Below are positions 9,415 through 17,456 of a stretch of 64,000 nt of DNA, in pieces. Under the pieces are notes generated by a model, which worked only from the letters and a program-made list of their open reading frames with translations, was not told where the DNA came from and did not search any database. Source of the DNA: JAJEBT01 sp965221485 (GTDB lineage Bacteria; Pseudomonadota; Alphaproteobacteria; MPNO01; UBA830). The position numbers and the translations under genes are program-made. Position 1 is the first letter of the stretch; every line of letters begins with the position of its first letter. The stretch spans positions 62,001 to 126,000 of the forward strand of contig OZ244893.1 in assembly GCA_965221485.1 (NCBI GenBank). Reading direction: 5' to 3'.

Positions 9415-10199
9415 CGGTTGGCTTGCGCACGGGTTCGCTCTGGTATTGGCGGTTTCCTGCAGGCTGCAGTCGAACCGGCAGCTTCTGTCCTGCATCTGCA
9501 GAATCTACGCAAGGGGGCGAACCTGTCGACGAGAGTGAAAGCGACCAGCAGTTGGCGCCATGCCTTTCCGGCAACGACTGGTGATCAGCGCGCTTTGGAA
9601 ACATCCGGGGTTAAATCCGGGAGATATGTTTCCCGACGACCCTATCCGCGGGCCTCCCGAGGCGCTGACACTGTCAAGAGACACGTCGTCAAGGGTGTTT
9701 CAGGCCAAAGCGCGGTCCAGCGTCTGTTCCTCGTCCTTGCTCGGACGCCGACACTACGACATCCAGAAAACCGTGGGCCCGGCGACGTTCAAGAACCGCA
9801 AATCCTCGGATATTCTTGGTTCTGGTCACGATCTCGAGGATCAATCCAGTCCCGTGATTCTCGAGCATTGCGGCCATTCAAACTCCTCACACTCGATCAC
9901 CCGGCGTTACTTCATGTATGGGACTCGTTCCGGATCACCGTATACGTGGGGAACCGGGATAGAATAGAGCGTCACCGGTTTCGTGTTCCTGGTCATGGGG
10001 CGGATCGTGCGAAACACTTCACCGCTATCCGTGACGGGAGGGCGCCCAGGCTTCAAGGGTGGCGAAGGCAAATGCGTGATTACAGACCATTCGCGTCCCT
10101 GAATTCTGTTTCAGGACCGACCAGGAGATGTCAGGTTCGAAGACATCGTGCTCGATCAGATCAGACCCTTGCGGTTGTCATGCTGTGTCTGCAGTCTGT
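9415..10199. other. gene-free tract
   Basis: About 785 bases between two 3' ends (enolase-superfamily gene on plus, M24 gene on minus). A long plus-strand frame crosses it, but it runs on antisense into the M24 gene and its product looks random and arginine-rich. Several short imperfect palindromes around CTCGAGGAT and CCGGGATAG occur. No tRNA, T-tailed terminator or recognisable relic. Confidence 0.5.
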
Positions 10200-11375
10200 T
10201 CAGGAAACCGGCCGCTGCCCGGGGGAGGTTGGCGACGGGTCGGACCCAGCAAAAGCCGGGTTGCCGCAGAGGATGAGGCTGGTTGTATCGGTGGCGTCCG
10301 ACAGGAGTTGGCATCCGTCATCGGTGACGGCAATCATGTCCTTGTTCTGGAGCCCGAACCCGTAGCCGGTACGATAGATCAAGGGCTCGATTCCCAGGAC
10401 CATACCCGCCTCAAGCTCCCGATCTCCGGTTGATGCGAGATAGGGCTCCTCGTGCAAATGCAGTCCGATTCCATGTCCCACGAATGCGATGGGCGGCATT
10501 TCCAGCGAGGCGATCATGCGGAGATAGGCATCATAGATTTCCCGCGTGCTTCTGCCCGGCTTGATAAGTGCAAGCAACGCTTGGGTGGCCTCACTAAGGA
10601 CGGACCAGATTCTCTCGGCGTGATCCGGTGGTCGGGTGACATAGGCCGACCGGCAGACGCCTGCGTGGTAGCCATCCAGAACCGAAAAGATCTCGATGCG
10701 GCAGATGTCGCCGGGTTCCAGCCTTCGTGTGGTGGGTCCCACATTCGGAAGTTGGCTGCGGTCACCGGTGGCGATGATCATCAGCTTGAATTCCTGAGCG
10801 CCTCGATCATACACGCCGCGCGTGAGGTGCGCGGCGCAATCCATTTCCGATGAACCGGCATCGACTGCTGCGAGTGCGTCGGATATTGCCTCGTCGGAAA
10901 CGCGGGACAGGCGCTGGAGAAAGGCGACCTCTCGCGGCGTCTTGATTATTCTTGCGCGATTGAAAAGAGGCTGGGCCGACGTGAATTCGACCCGCGGCAA
11001 TTCCCGGGCAAGCGTGTTGACATCCTGCGCCGGCAGGTAGTCTGTCTCGATCGCGATGGTCCCCTGGTCCAGAGACAAGTCACGGAGAAGCCCGGCCAGG
11101 ACAATCATGGCATTGTCCGTAAACTCGCCCCAGCTGGTCAGGGGTGTGTGTGGCAATCGTCCGGCGACCGTTGTCTCTTCCATATCGACGGTGAAGGCGT
11201 TGACGGTACCATCCGGCTTCACCACCAACATACTGTGACGCCAGCGGAGCATGTGCTGCGAAGGAACAACGAAACCGGCCAGATAGGCGAAATTTTCGGG
11301 ACTGCTGGCAATAATCGCGTCCAGGCCCTCCGTTCGGGCCATGGCAACGATTTTCTCGAGAGTATCTGGCTGCAT
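10200..11375 (-). CDS. M24-fold (Xaa-Pro peptidase/creatinase-like) protein without the metal ligands
   Basis: Pita-bread-fold protein of 391 residues with an N-terminal creatinase domain (1-135) and the M24 catalytic domain. In metal-dependent M24 peptidases two cobalt or manganese ions are held by Asp, Asp, His, Glu, Glu. Here the first is Glu228 (CRIEIFS), the second position is Gly239 (GYHAGVCRS), His301 (FVGHGIGLH) and Glu330 (LGIEPL) are kept, and the last is Gln343 (GLQNKD). This pattern resembles metal-free members such as creatinase, or ectoine hydrolase DoeA, rather than a peptidase; a C-N hydrolase role is inferred. No nearby partner gene settles the substrate. Confidence 0.85.
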   Translation of the reverse strand: MQPDTLEKIVAMARTEGLDAIIASSPENFAYLAGFVVPSQHMLRWRHSMLVVKPDGTVNAFTVDMEETTVAGRLPHTPLTSWGEFTDNAMIVLAGLLRDLSLDQGTIAIETDYLPAQDVNTLARELPRVEFTSAQPLFNRARIIKTPREVAFLQRLSRVSDEAISDALAAVDAGSSEMDCAAHLTRGVYDRGAQEFKLMIIATGDRSQLPNVGPTTRRLEPGDICRIEIFSVLDGYHAGVCRSAYVTRPPDHAERIWSVLSEATQALLALIKPGRSTREIYDAYLRMIASLEMPPIAFVGHGIGLHLHEEPYLASTGDRELEAGMVLGIEPLIYRTGYGFGLQNKDMIAVTDDGCQLLSDATDTTSLILCGNPAFAGSDPSPTSPGQRPVS

Positions 11376-11780
11376 CGGGGCCTGTTTCCGGTAGTTCTGG
11401 TGATCCCGCTGAAACTATCCCTGTCGTGGGGTTGTGTCAGCAGATTGTCGAGGATGCGCCTCCGCTGCACGGCGGATACGGTCTTCACTGGGCGGTCCTG
11501 CAAGGTCGTTAACGGTGGGTCCCGATTTCCTGCAAGAGCTGCCGGGTCCGGATTTCGGAAGGGATCACGGGTTGAGGAATGGACTCGAGACCGAAGATCA
11601 CCAGGCTGTCGGGTTCGGGACCATTGAACCTGATCCAACAATTGCGAGTACAGGGGATTATACCCTTCAGTTTCCGGGGCCCGAACCAGATGATCATGCG
11701 GTTTCCCAACATGTGGAGGAAGGCCTCCCGCGCGCAAGGGGTAGGGTCCGGAAGTCCGATGTTGTCACCCGAATCGGGCC
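11376..11780. other. gene-free tract
   Basis: About 400 bases between two minus-strand genes. All six frames are short or motif-free. The tract carries many GGGTCCC-, GTCCGGA- and CTCGAGAC-like short palindromic words, similar in flavour to the tracts at 49.1-49.6 kb and 51.0-51.5 kb. It must contain the M24 gene's promoter near 11380-11450. Confidence 0.45.
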
Positions 11781-12773
11781 CTAACCGGCAACATATTCCC
11801 GGAGCACGTCAAGGGCCAGCTTCCGGTTCTCCGCCGATCCGCTGACCTCGATGACAGGTTCCGTGACACCAGCGTCAAGATAGGCGGCAAGCCGGTCACG
11901 ACAGTTACGGAGGGTCCCACCAACAGCGAAAGCGTCGACGGCCTCGTCAGGTACCAGACTCTTTGCAGTTTCCATGTCGCGTCGGGCAATGGCGTCGATG
12001 ATGGCGTCCTGATCAATCGGAAGTCCGGCCGATTTGATATTGGCTGCCATGGCACGATTGCGAAAGAGAAAGGACAGCCGGCCCCGAAGATAGTCGACGG
12101 CCTCGCGACCGTCGGGAGATACGGAAAAATAGAGAAAGGCCGCGTTACGCAATTCTGACGGATCCCGGCCCGCTGCTTCCGCACCCTCGCGGATCTTGTC
12201 AATACTGTAACGGACGTGAGAAACGGAAAGGCCGCCAGACAGGACAACACCATCAGCGATACGGCCGGTCAGGCGTAGCATTTGCTCTCCGGTGGCGGCA
12301 ACGTAGAGCGGTATGGCATGTTCCGCGGTGAACGCCATGCGGGCACCTTGAAGACTGAAAAATTCGCCTTCGAAACTGACGGGTTTGCCGGTCCAGAGCT
12401 GGCGCAGGCAGTCGATAAATTCGCGGACGGCGCGGATGGGTTTGACCGGTTGAAGCCCGGATTCGCCAAGGAACATCGGATTGCCTACGCCGATGGCAGC
12501 GGCAACGCGACCCGGTGCGAGGTCACCGAGAGTGGCGAGCGCCATGGCTGTTGGGGTCGGATGCCACATATAAGGGCTGATCGCTGTCGGAATAACGCGT
12601 GCCGCGGTTGTCGCGAGAGCAAACGCGGTTGAGGCAACGACGGCTTCACGATACCCCATATGTTCTGCCATCCAGATCTGGCTCGCGCCTGCTGCCTCCG
12701 CTTCGCGCACCACCTCGAGGGATGCTGCTGTGTGTTCAAAGCCGTCGAAGCGGATGCCAATCGACCTTGTCAT
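11781..12773 (-). CDS. LLM-class flavin-dependent oxidoreductase (copy 1)
   Basis: A luciferase-like (bacterial luciferase/F420-reductase fold) TIM-barrel monooxygenase or reductase of 330 residues. MTRSIGIRFDGF is the first beta-strand, QIWMAEHMGYRE the substrate/flavin strand, IGVGNPMFL the cofactor loop and ADGVVLSGG a late strand; the C-terminal third is the usual helical cap. ATG 12773 has GGAG eight bases ahead; the frame is open 71 codons further up but without family features. Closely related to the protein at 15533-16528: both share RFDGF, WMAEH-GYRE, LAPGRVA, GARMAF/GARLAF and LVPDEAV, so they are paralogues. Whether the cofactor is FMN or F420 is not clear from sequence; no F420 biosynthesis genes are visible. 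Confidence 0.88.
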   Translation of the reverse strand: MTRSIGIRFDGFEHTAASLEVVREAEAAGASQIWMAEHMGYREAVVASTAFALATTAARVIPTAISPYMWHPTPTAMALATLGDLAPGRVAAAIGVGNPMFLGESGLQPVKPIRAVREFIDCLRQLWTGKPVSFEGEFFSLQGARMAFTAEHAIPLYVAATGEQMLRLTGRIADGVVLSGGLSVSHVRYSIDKIREGAEAAGRDPSELRNAAFLYFSVSPDGREAVDYLRGRLSFLFRNRAMAANIKSAGLPIDQDAIIDAIARRDMETAKSLVPDEAVDAFAVGGTLRNCRDRLAAYLDAGVTEPVIEVSGSAENRKLALDVLREYVAG

Positions 12774-13304
12774 GATGTTTCTCCTTGACGATCCGTGGCT
12801 GCCAGCGTTGTCCTGTGGGGATTGTAGCGTCTCGGGCAAGACGATGCTGCCGGAGAACGAAATGCCAAACGTCATGGCCGAACGGAGGAAGCCCGCAAGG
12901 CCAGGAACGGTTTCAAAACGATCAGGTCGTCCGGGTGATCGCGAAGCATCCGGGTGACGAGATGTCTCGATCGCCCGGAAAGACATCCTATATCCGGTCA
13001 GTATCCTGTGGCACCGACCCGACGTGGAGGACGGTCCCTTGCGAGTCCATGGTCTTTTGAAGGCACGCTACACTGTGCGCCCGGCCGGAGTCCCGGCAGG
13101 GTCCGGTTTGCTGCATGGCGCCCAGCGTGGGAGATGAGACATGGGAACTGAGGCGTTGGAGCCGAGGAGTCAATTCCCGGGCCGACAAGGTGGTCAGGCT
13201 CTGCTTTCCTCGGGTGCCGGGAACAGGCAACATGCCAACGCAGGCTGTGCCTGTCGTCCTGCAAGGGTCCGCCAACGGGATGGCAACACAAGGGGGAACG
13301 GCGA
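12774..13304. other. divergent intergenic region, no gene
   Basis: About 530 bases separating the divergently transcribed LLM copy 1 and the first opine-dehydrogenase-like gene; promoters for both must lie here. No frame shows a recognised domain. The ribosome site of the plus gene is AACGGCGA..., weak. I see no clear regulator-binding palindrome. Confidence 0.4.
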
Positions 13305-14414
13305 ATGGCTGCCAGAATAGAGACCATTGCGATCCTTGGGGCCGGACATGGAGGACTGGCGGCTGCAGCGGATCTGGAGTTACGCGGTTACAGGGTAAGA
13401 CTGCATGCGCGTCGCGAAGAGACCCTCGATCCGATCCGCGAACAAGGGGGCATTCGGGTCGAGGGAGTTGAGTCCGCGCTGGTCGGGCTCCCCTTGTTGA
13501 CGACGGACATTGAGGAGGCGGTCGAGGGCGCCGATCTCCTCATGTTGGTGGTTCCGTCCGTTGCTCACGGCGACTATGCGCGGGCGATTTCACCCCATTT
13601 GCGGCCGGACTGTCCGGTTTTCGTCAATCCGGGCCACACGGGAGGGGCCCTGCATTTTGTCCGTGAGCTCAGGCAGGCCGGGTATACGGCGCCTGTTCGC
13701 ACATGCGAAACCGTAACGCTGACCTATATTTGCCGAAAGACCGGCCCAGCCACCGTGAATATCTTCTCTCGCGTGCGGAACCTCAAGTTTGCGGCGTTCC
13801 CCGGGCGGTATGCGGAAGACATGTATGCGCTGATCAAGCCGCTGTTTCCGGACATTGTTCTGTGCTCCAGCGTTCTTGAGACCGGTTTGACCAACATCAA
13901 CGCAGTCTTTCACGCGCCGGGGATGCTGATGAATGCGGGGTGGATCGAGGATACCGGGGGTGATTTTCTGTTCTATCGACAAGGGATCACGTCGGCTGTC
14001 GGCCGCGTGATCGCGGCGGTTGATCGTGAACGCCTGGCCATAGCGCAAGCGCTCCGGGTTCCGTCGGCGACGTTTCTCGAGAATTTCTTTCAGGCCGGAC
14101 TGACCACGGAGGCGGCCCGGAACAGCGGGGATATCTCCCGCGCATGTGTCGAGAGTGAGCCCAACCGCTCCATCAAGAGCCCGCCGTCACTTGATCATCG
14201 CTATATCCATGAGGATGTGGGCTACGGGCTGGTTCCCTTTGCTGCTTTTGGTGACATGGCGGGTGTGGAGACACCGACGATCGACGCGGTCATCCATCTC
14301 TGTTCCGAACTCATGGGCATCCCGTTTTCCGAAACCGGTTTGACCCTTGAGCGAATGGGACTTTCGGAGCTTGAGCCCTCCCGGCTTGCGCGGTTTGTGG
14401 ACGAGGGCCGATGA
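13305..14414 (+). CDS. NAD/NADP octopine/nopaline dehydrogenase-family protein (copy 1)
   Basis: A two-domain dehydrogenase of 369 residues. The Rossmann fold opens with AILGAGHGGLAAAADLELRG (dinucleotide loop GAGHGG at about 12-17), and the C-terminal alpha-helical domain has the family's conserved HAPGMLMNAG, DRERLAIA and RYIHEDVGYGLVP followed by AGVETPTIDA. Family members reductively couple a 2-oxo acid with an amino acid, or reduce related keto acids. The second copy starts one base after this gene's stop, and an LLM enzyme follows, forming one plus-strand operon. Physiological substrate unknown; opine-type or 2-oxo acid chemistry is inferred from the family only. Confidence 0.87.
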   Translation: MAARIETIAILGAGHGGLAAAADLELRGYRVRLHARREETLDPIREQGGIRVEGVESALVGLPLLTTDIEEAVEGADLLMLVVPSVAHGDYARAISPHLRPDCPVFVNPGHTGGALHFVRELRQAGYTAPVRTCETVTLTYICRKTGPATVNIFSRVRNLKFAAFPGRYAEDMYALIKPLFPDIVLCSSVLETGLTNINAVFHAPGMLMNAGWIEDTGGDFLFYRQGITSAVGRVIAAVDRERLAIAQALRVPSATFLENFFQAGLTTEAARNSGDISRACVESEPNRSIKSPPSLDHRYIHEDVGYGLVPFAAFGDMAGVETPTIDAVIHLCSELMGIPFSETGLTLERMGLSELEPSRLARFVDEGR

Positions 14415-14415
14415 C

Positions 14416-15528
14416 ATGGATGTAAGCCAGATCGCAATTTTTGGCGCTGGTGGCGGTGGCACGTCGGCGGCGGCGCACCTGTCGACCCTGGGCTTTGGAA
14501 TACGCCTCTACAGCCAGGATCGGGAAGCACTTGCGCCCTTGCAGGAAATTGGCGGTATCCACTATAGCGCACCGTTCGGCGACGGATTCGCTCCGATTGG
14601 CTTGATTACGGATGATGCAGAGGCCGCCATGGAGGGCGCCGATCTGGTGATGATCGTCAGTCCGGCGCATCGTCACGAGACGTGGGTGTCTGCGGCGGCG
14701 CCCCATCTGACCGGGAACCAGATCCTGTTTGTCTCACCTGGTCATACGCTTCTCCTGATCCCTCACGTGCTGCGGCAGCACGGGATCCGGGATCCGGTTT
14801 TTTGCGAAACGGCAACCCTGCCGTATCTGTGCCGACGAACCGGGCCTGATCGCTGTCGTATCTCGCGGGTTTCGGATTTCATGGTGTTTGCCGGATTTCC
14901 GGGGCGGGAGACCCGTCGACTGTGGCAGACCGTACGATCGGTCTATCCATCGATACAACCCTTCTCCAGTGTCCTGGAGACGGTTCTGCCTTATGGGAAT
15001 GCCATTCACCATCCACCGGCTGTGCTTTGCAATGCGGGGCGGATTGAGGCGACTGGCGGTGACTTCCGCCATTACTTCGAGGGAATCACACCATCGGTCG
15101 GGCGTCTGATCGAGGCTGTCGATCGTGAACGGCTTGCGGTTGCGGCAGCGCTGGGCGCCCGCACGATGCCGTTTTACGAACTGTTCTGGCGTATGGGTTA
15201 CACCACCGACGCGGCCCGTGCTGCCGGCACGGTCTATGAAGCGTTCCACCAGAGCGAACCCGACCGGTGGATTCGTGCTCCCGGCAGCCTTGACCATCGT
15301 TACCTGCTGGAAGATATACCCTATGGCCACCTCGTCTATTCGGAGCTGGGACGGCTGGCCGGCGTGCCCACCCCGACGATCGACCATATCATTCATCTGG
15401 CGACGGTCATTCTCGACCGTGATTTCCGCGCCGAAGGGCTGACACTGGCGAAAATGGGATTTGGCGACATCACGAAAGAGGAATTCGTGCATCTCCTCGA
15501 GTCCGGTTTTAGCGGTGGGGGAGACTGA
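14416..15528 (+). CDS. NAD/NADP octopine/nopaline dehydrogenase-family protein (copy 2)
   Basis: Paralogue of the preceding gene (370 residues): IAIFGAGGGGTSAAAHL is the nucleotide loop (GAGGGG in place of GAGHGG), with ETATLPYLCRRTGP matching ETVTLTYICRKTGP of copy 1, then HPPAVLCNAG, DRERLAVAAAL, LDHRYLLEDIPYGHL and AGVPTPTIDH. ATG 14416 sits two bases past the start of the upstream stop codon, so translation is coupled. Two tandem copies diverged this far probably have different substrates or act as a heteromer. The downstream LLM gene starts four bases after this gene ends. Confidence 0.87.
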   Translation: MDVSQIAIFGAGGGGTSAAAHLSTLGFGIRLYSQDREALAPLQEIGGIHYSAPFGDGFAPIGLITDDAEAAMEGADLVMIVSPAHRHETWVSAAAPHLTGNQILFVSPGHTLLLIPHVLRQHGIRDPVFCETATLPYLCRRTGPDRCRISRVSDFMVFAGFPGRETRRLWQTVRSVYPSIQPFSSVLETVLPYGNAIHHPPAVLCNAGRIEATGGDFRHYFEGITPSVGRLIEAVDRERLAVAAALGARTMPFYELFWRMGYTTDAARAAGTVYEAFHQSEPDRWIRAPGSLDHRYLLEDIPYGHLVYSELGRLAGVPTPTIDHIIHLATVILDRDFRAEGLTLAKMGFGDITKEEFVHLLESGFSGGGD

Positions 15529-15532
15529 AGCC

Positions 15533-16528
15533 ATGAAAGGCGGCATCGGCGTTCGTTTTGACGGTTTCGACAGTGTCCGCGAGACCGTGGAGATCGCCTG
15601 GCAGGCGGAAGAGGCCGGAGCCGGGGCCATCTGGATGGCGGAACATCTCGGTTATCGGGAGGCCGCCATTTCCTGCACGGCGTTCCTCCAGCGCACGCAA
15701 AGAGTGACGGTGATTCCGACCGCGGTCATGCCCTATCTCTGGCATCCGATGCCGACGGCGATGCAGTTTGCCACGATGGCCGAGCTTGCGCCCGGACGGG
15801 TCGCCCTGTGCGTTTCGGTAGGCAACCTGATGAATTTGCAGGAATCCGGAGTGTCACCACCGCCCCGGCCGGTGCGGGCCATACGCGAATATGTCGAGGC
15901 CATGAGGACCTTGTGGGCTGGCGAAACCCTGGAGCAGGAGGGCATCGTCTGGCAGTTGCGGGGGGCGCGTCTCGCTTTTCGTCCGCCGGGTTCGCTTCCG
16001 GTGTTCGTGGCTTCGACCGGGCCCAGGGTGCTTGGACTTGCCGGCGAGATTGCCGACGGCGTGTTGTTTTCAGGAGGATTGTCGCTGGATTACACGCGGC
16101 GCTGTGTTGAGCAGGCCGAGGCCGGAGCGGCCAGGGCTGGCCGGGATACGTCGACCTTGCGCAAGGCCGGATTTGTTTATTTCGCCTGTTCGGAGGATGG
16201 CATGAAGGCTGTCGATTCCAACCGGCGGAAGTTGGCCTTCCTGTTTCGTAACACGGCGCAGTCGGGCAATATTCGATCGGGAAAAATCGCCATTGATCAT
16301 GAGGAGATCATGGAACGGGTGAGAAACCGTGATCTGGAGGGAGCAGCGAAACTGGTTCCGGACGAAGCCGTCCGGTGCTTCAGTGTTGCGGGGACTCCGG
16401 ACGAATGCCGCACAAGGCTTCAGACCTACATCGATGCCGGTGTAGACGAGCCAGTGATTGAGGTTTGTGGTACGGCGGAGGAGCAACGTCTCGCGCTTGA
16501 GGTTGTCCGTGAATTCAACCGGGCCTGA
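15533..16528 (+). CDS. LLM-class flavin-dependent oxidoreductase (copy 2)
   Basis: A luciferase-like flavoenzyme of 331 residues, last gene of the plus-strand operon with both opine-dehydrogenase-like genes. Key segments: GGIGVRFDGF at the start, AIWMAEHLGYREAA, LAPGRVALCVSVGN, and ADGVLFSGGLS. Start ATG 15533 is preceded by GGGGGAGA; the frame is open upstream within the previous gene. Highly similar in layout to copy 1 at 11781-12773. Because one copy is transcribed together with the dehydrogenases and the other diverges from them, both probably belong to one pathway. Confidence 0.88.
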   Translation: MKGGIGVRFDGFDSVRETVEIAWQAEEAGAGAIWMAEHLGYREAAISCTAFLQRTQRVTVIPTAVMPYLWHPMPTAMQFATMAELAPGRVALCVSVGNLMNLQESGVSPPPRPVRAIREYVEAMRTLWAGETLEQEGIVWQLRGARLAFRPPGSLPVFVASTGPRVLGLAGEIADGVLFSGGLSLDYTRRCVEQAEAGAARAGRDTSTLRKAGFVYFACSEDGMKAVDSNRRKLAFLFRNTAQSGNIRSGKIAIDHEEIMERVRNRDLEGAAKLVPDEAVRCFSVAGTPDECRTRLQTYIDAGVDEPVIEVCGTAEEQRLALEVVREFNRA

Positions 16529-16617
16529 AACGCCACAATGGAAAGCGACGCCACGCTACGCCTGCCTGGCGCACCCACCCACCGGGTGAAGTGTGAGAAT
16601 CATCACCTCCACGGGGG

Positions 16618-17268
16618 TCAGGTTGGCGAAGTCATCTCGCATAGTGTAACCGTGCCTGAAATCCTGGGGCCGTAATTCCCCTTCACTTCGTACCGCGAAC
16701 CCTGCGGCCGGTGTGACCGGAGTGATGGGACGTCCGCGCGGCGGCAGGCCGCGCAAAGCGAGTGGAAATCGCGACGGGGGGAAGTGAGAGGAACCATCAG
16801 CTGGTCGATCGCCGCGATGTCGGGAACGATCTTCTTGTAGCGGTCCGTCTCCGCTTCCTCCGGGGTGCCGAGCTCAAGCCGGTTGAGCGTGCTCGAGCCC
16901 GCCAGCGGATGCCCCCGGTCACGCTCACGGGCGCGATCGTCCCCGGTGAGATCGTCGCAGCCCACCGCCAGCGCCAGGGCGCTGTCGTCGCGAAGACGAT
17001 CATGGTCATTGATGTCTTCGTAGCCCAGCGCGATGCCCATCACACGCTGGGCGACCAGCACCGGCAATGCATGTTCGATGCGCTCGGGTTTGCGATGATC
17101 GGTGAAACAGGCGGCAAGCCTACCGGTCACATCAAAAAGCATGTCGGCGGAGCGTAACAGCAGTGCTCCGCCATCCGAAGACATCCGTCCACCGTCGAAT
17201 TTGGCGACGACCTCACGGCGTCCATGGGGTTGAAACTCGATTTTTCCGGGATTACAGTCTGTGACCAT
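16618..17268 (-). pseudogene. IS1380-family transposase, truncated
   Basis: N-terminal part of an IS1380-type DDE transposase. DGGRMSSDGGALLLRSAD, RVMGIALGYEDINDHDRLRDD and LAGSSTLNRLELG are hallmark blocks. After KIVPDIAAIDQLMV (about residue 158) the sequence leaves the family: the catalytic DATDDPVHG-type region, and everything C-terminal to it, is missing, replaced by an unrelated tail rich in Arg and Ser. The product would lack the catalytic aspartates. The upstream (right) end is well preserved up to about 17370, where a segment like an IS1380 terminal repeat (TTTGTGACTTTTCCGGG) is seen; the left end is gone. Confidence 0.88.
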
Positions 17269-17337
17269 GGGATCCGCTCCGTGCGTATAGGTAACTGTTT
17301 GAATCCATTACATATACCACAGGATCGGATCCCATGG
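17265..17337 (-). promoter_or_regulatory. 12-bp perfect inverted repeat covering the IS1380 transposase start codon
   Basis: CCATGGGATCCG at 17265-17276 is exactly inverted by CGGATCCCATGG at 17326-17337, 49 bases apart. The proximal arm contains the transposase ATG (17268). A transcript entering from outside the element would fold so that the start codon is paired, while one starting between the arms would not. Such read-through protection is known for IS10, IS50 and IS200; here it is inferred only from position. Confidence 0.5.
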
Positions 17338-17456
17338 AAAGCCCCCTTTGTGACTTTTCCGGGTTAGGTCGACACCCGACCTGCATGGCGGTTGGTGATC
17401 GAGAGAAATCTCTCCAGGATTTCGTCAGCCGACCAACATCTCAAAATGACGGGTTA

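Noticed and set aside
9418..10365. 315-codon plus-strand frame after the enolase-superfamily gene
   Set aside because: Ends antisense inside the M24 gene; composition random and Arg/Ser-rich; no ribosome site or family similarity.
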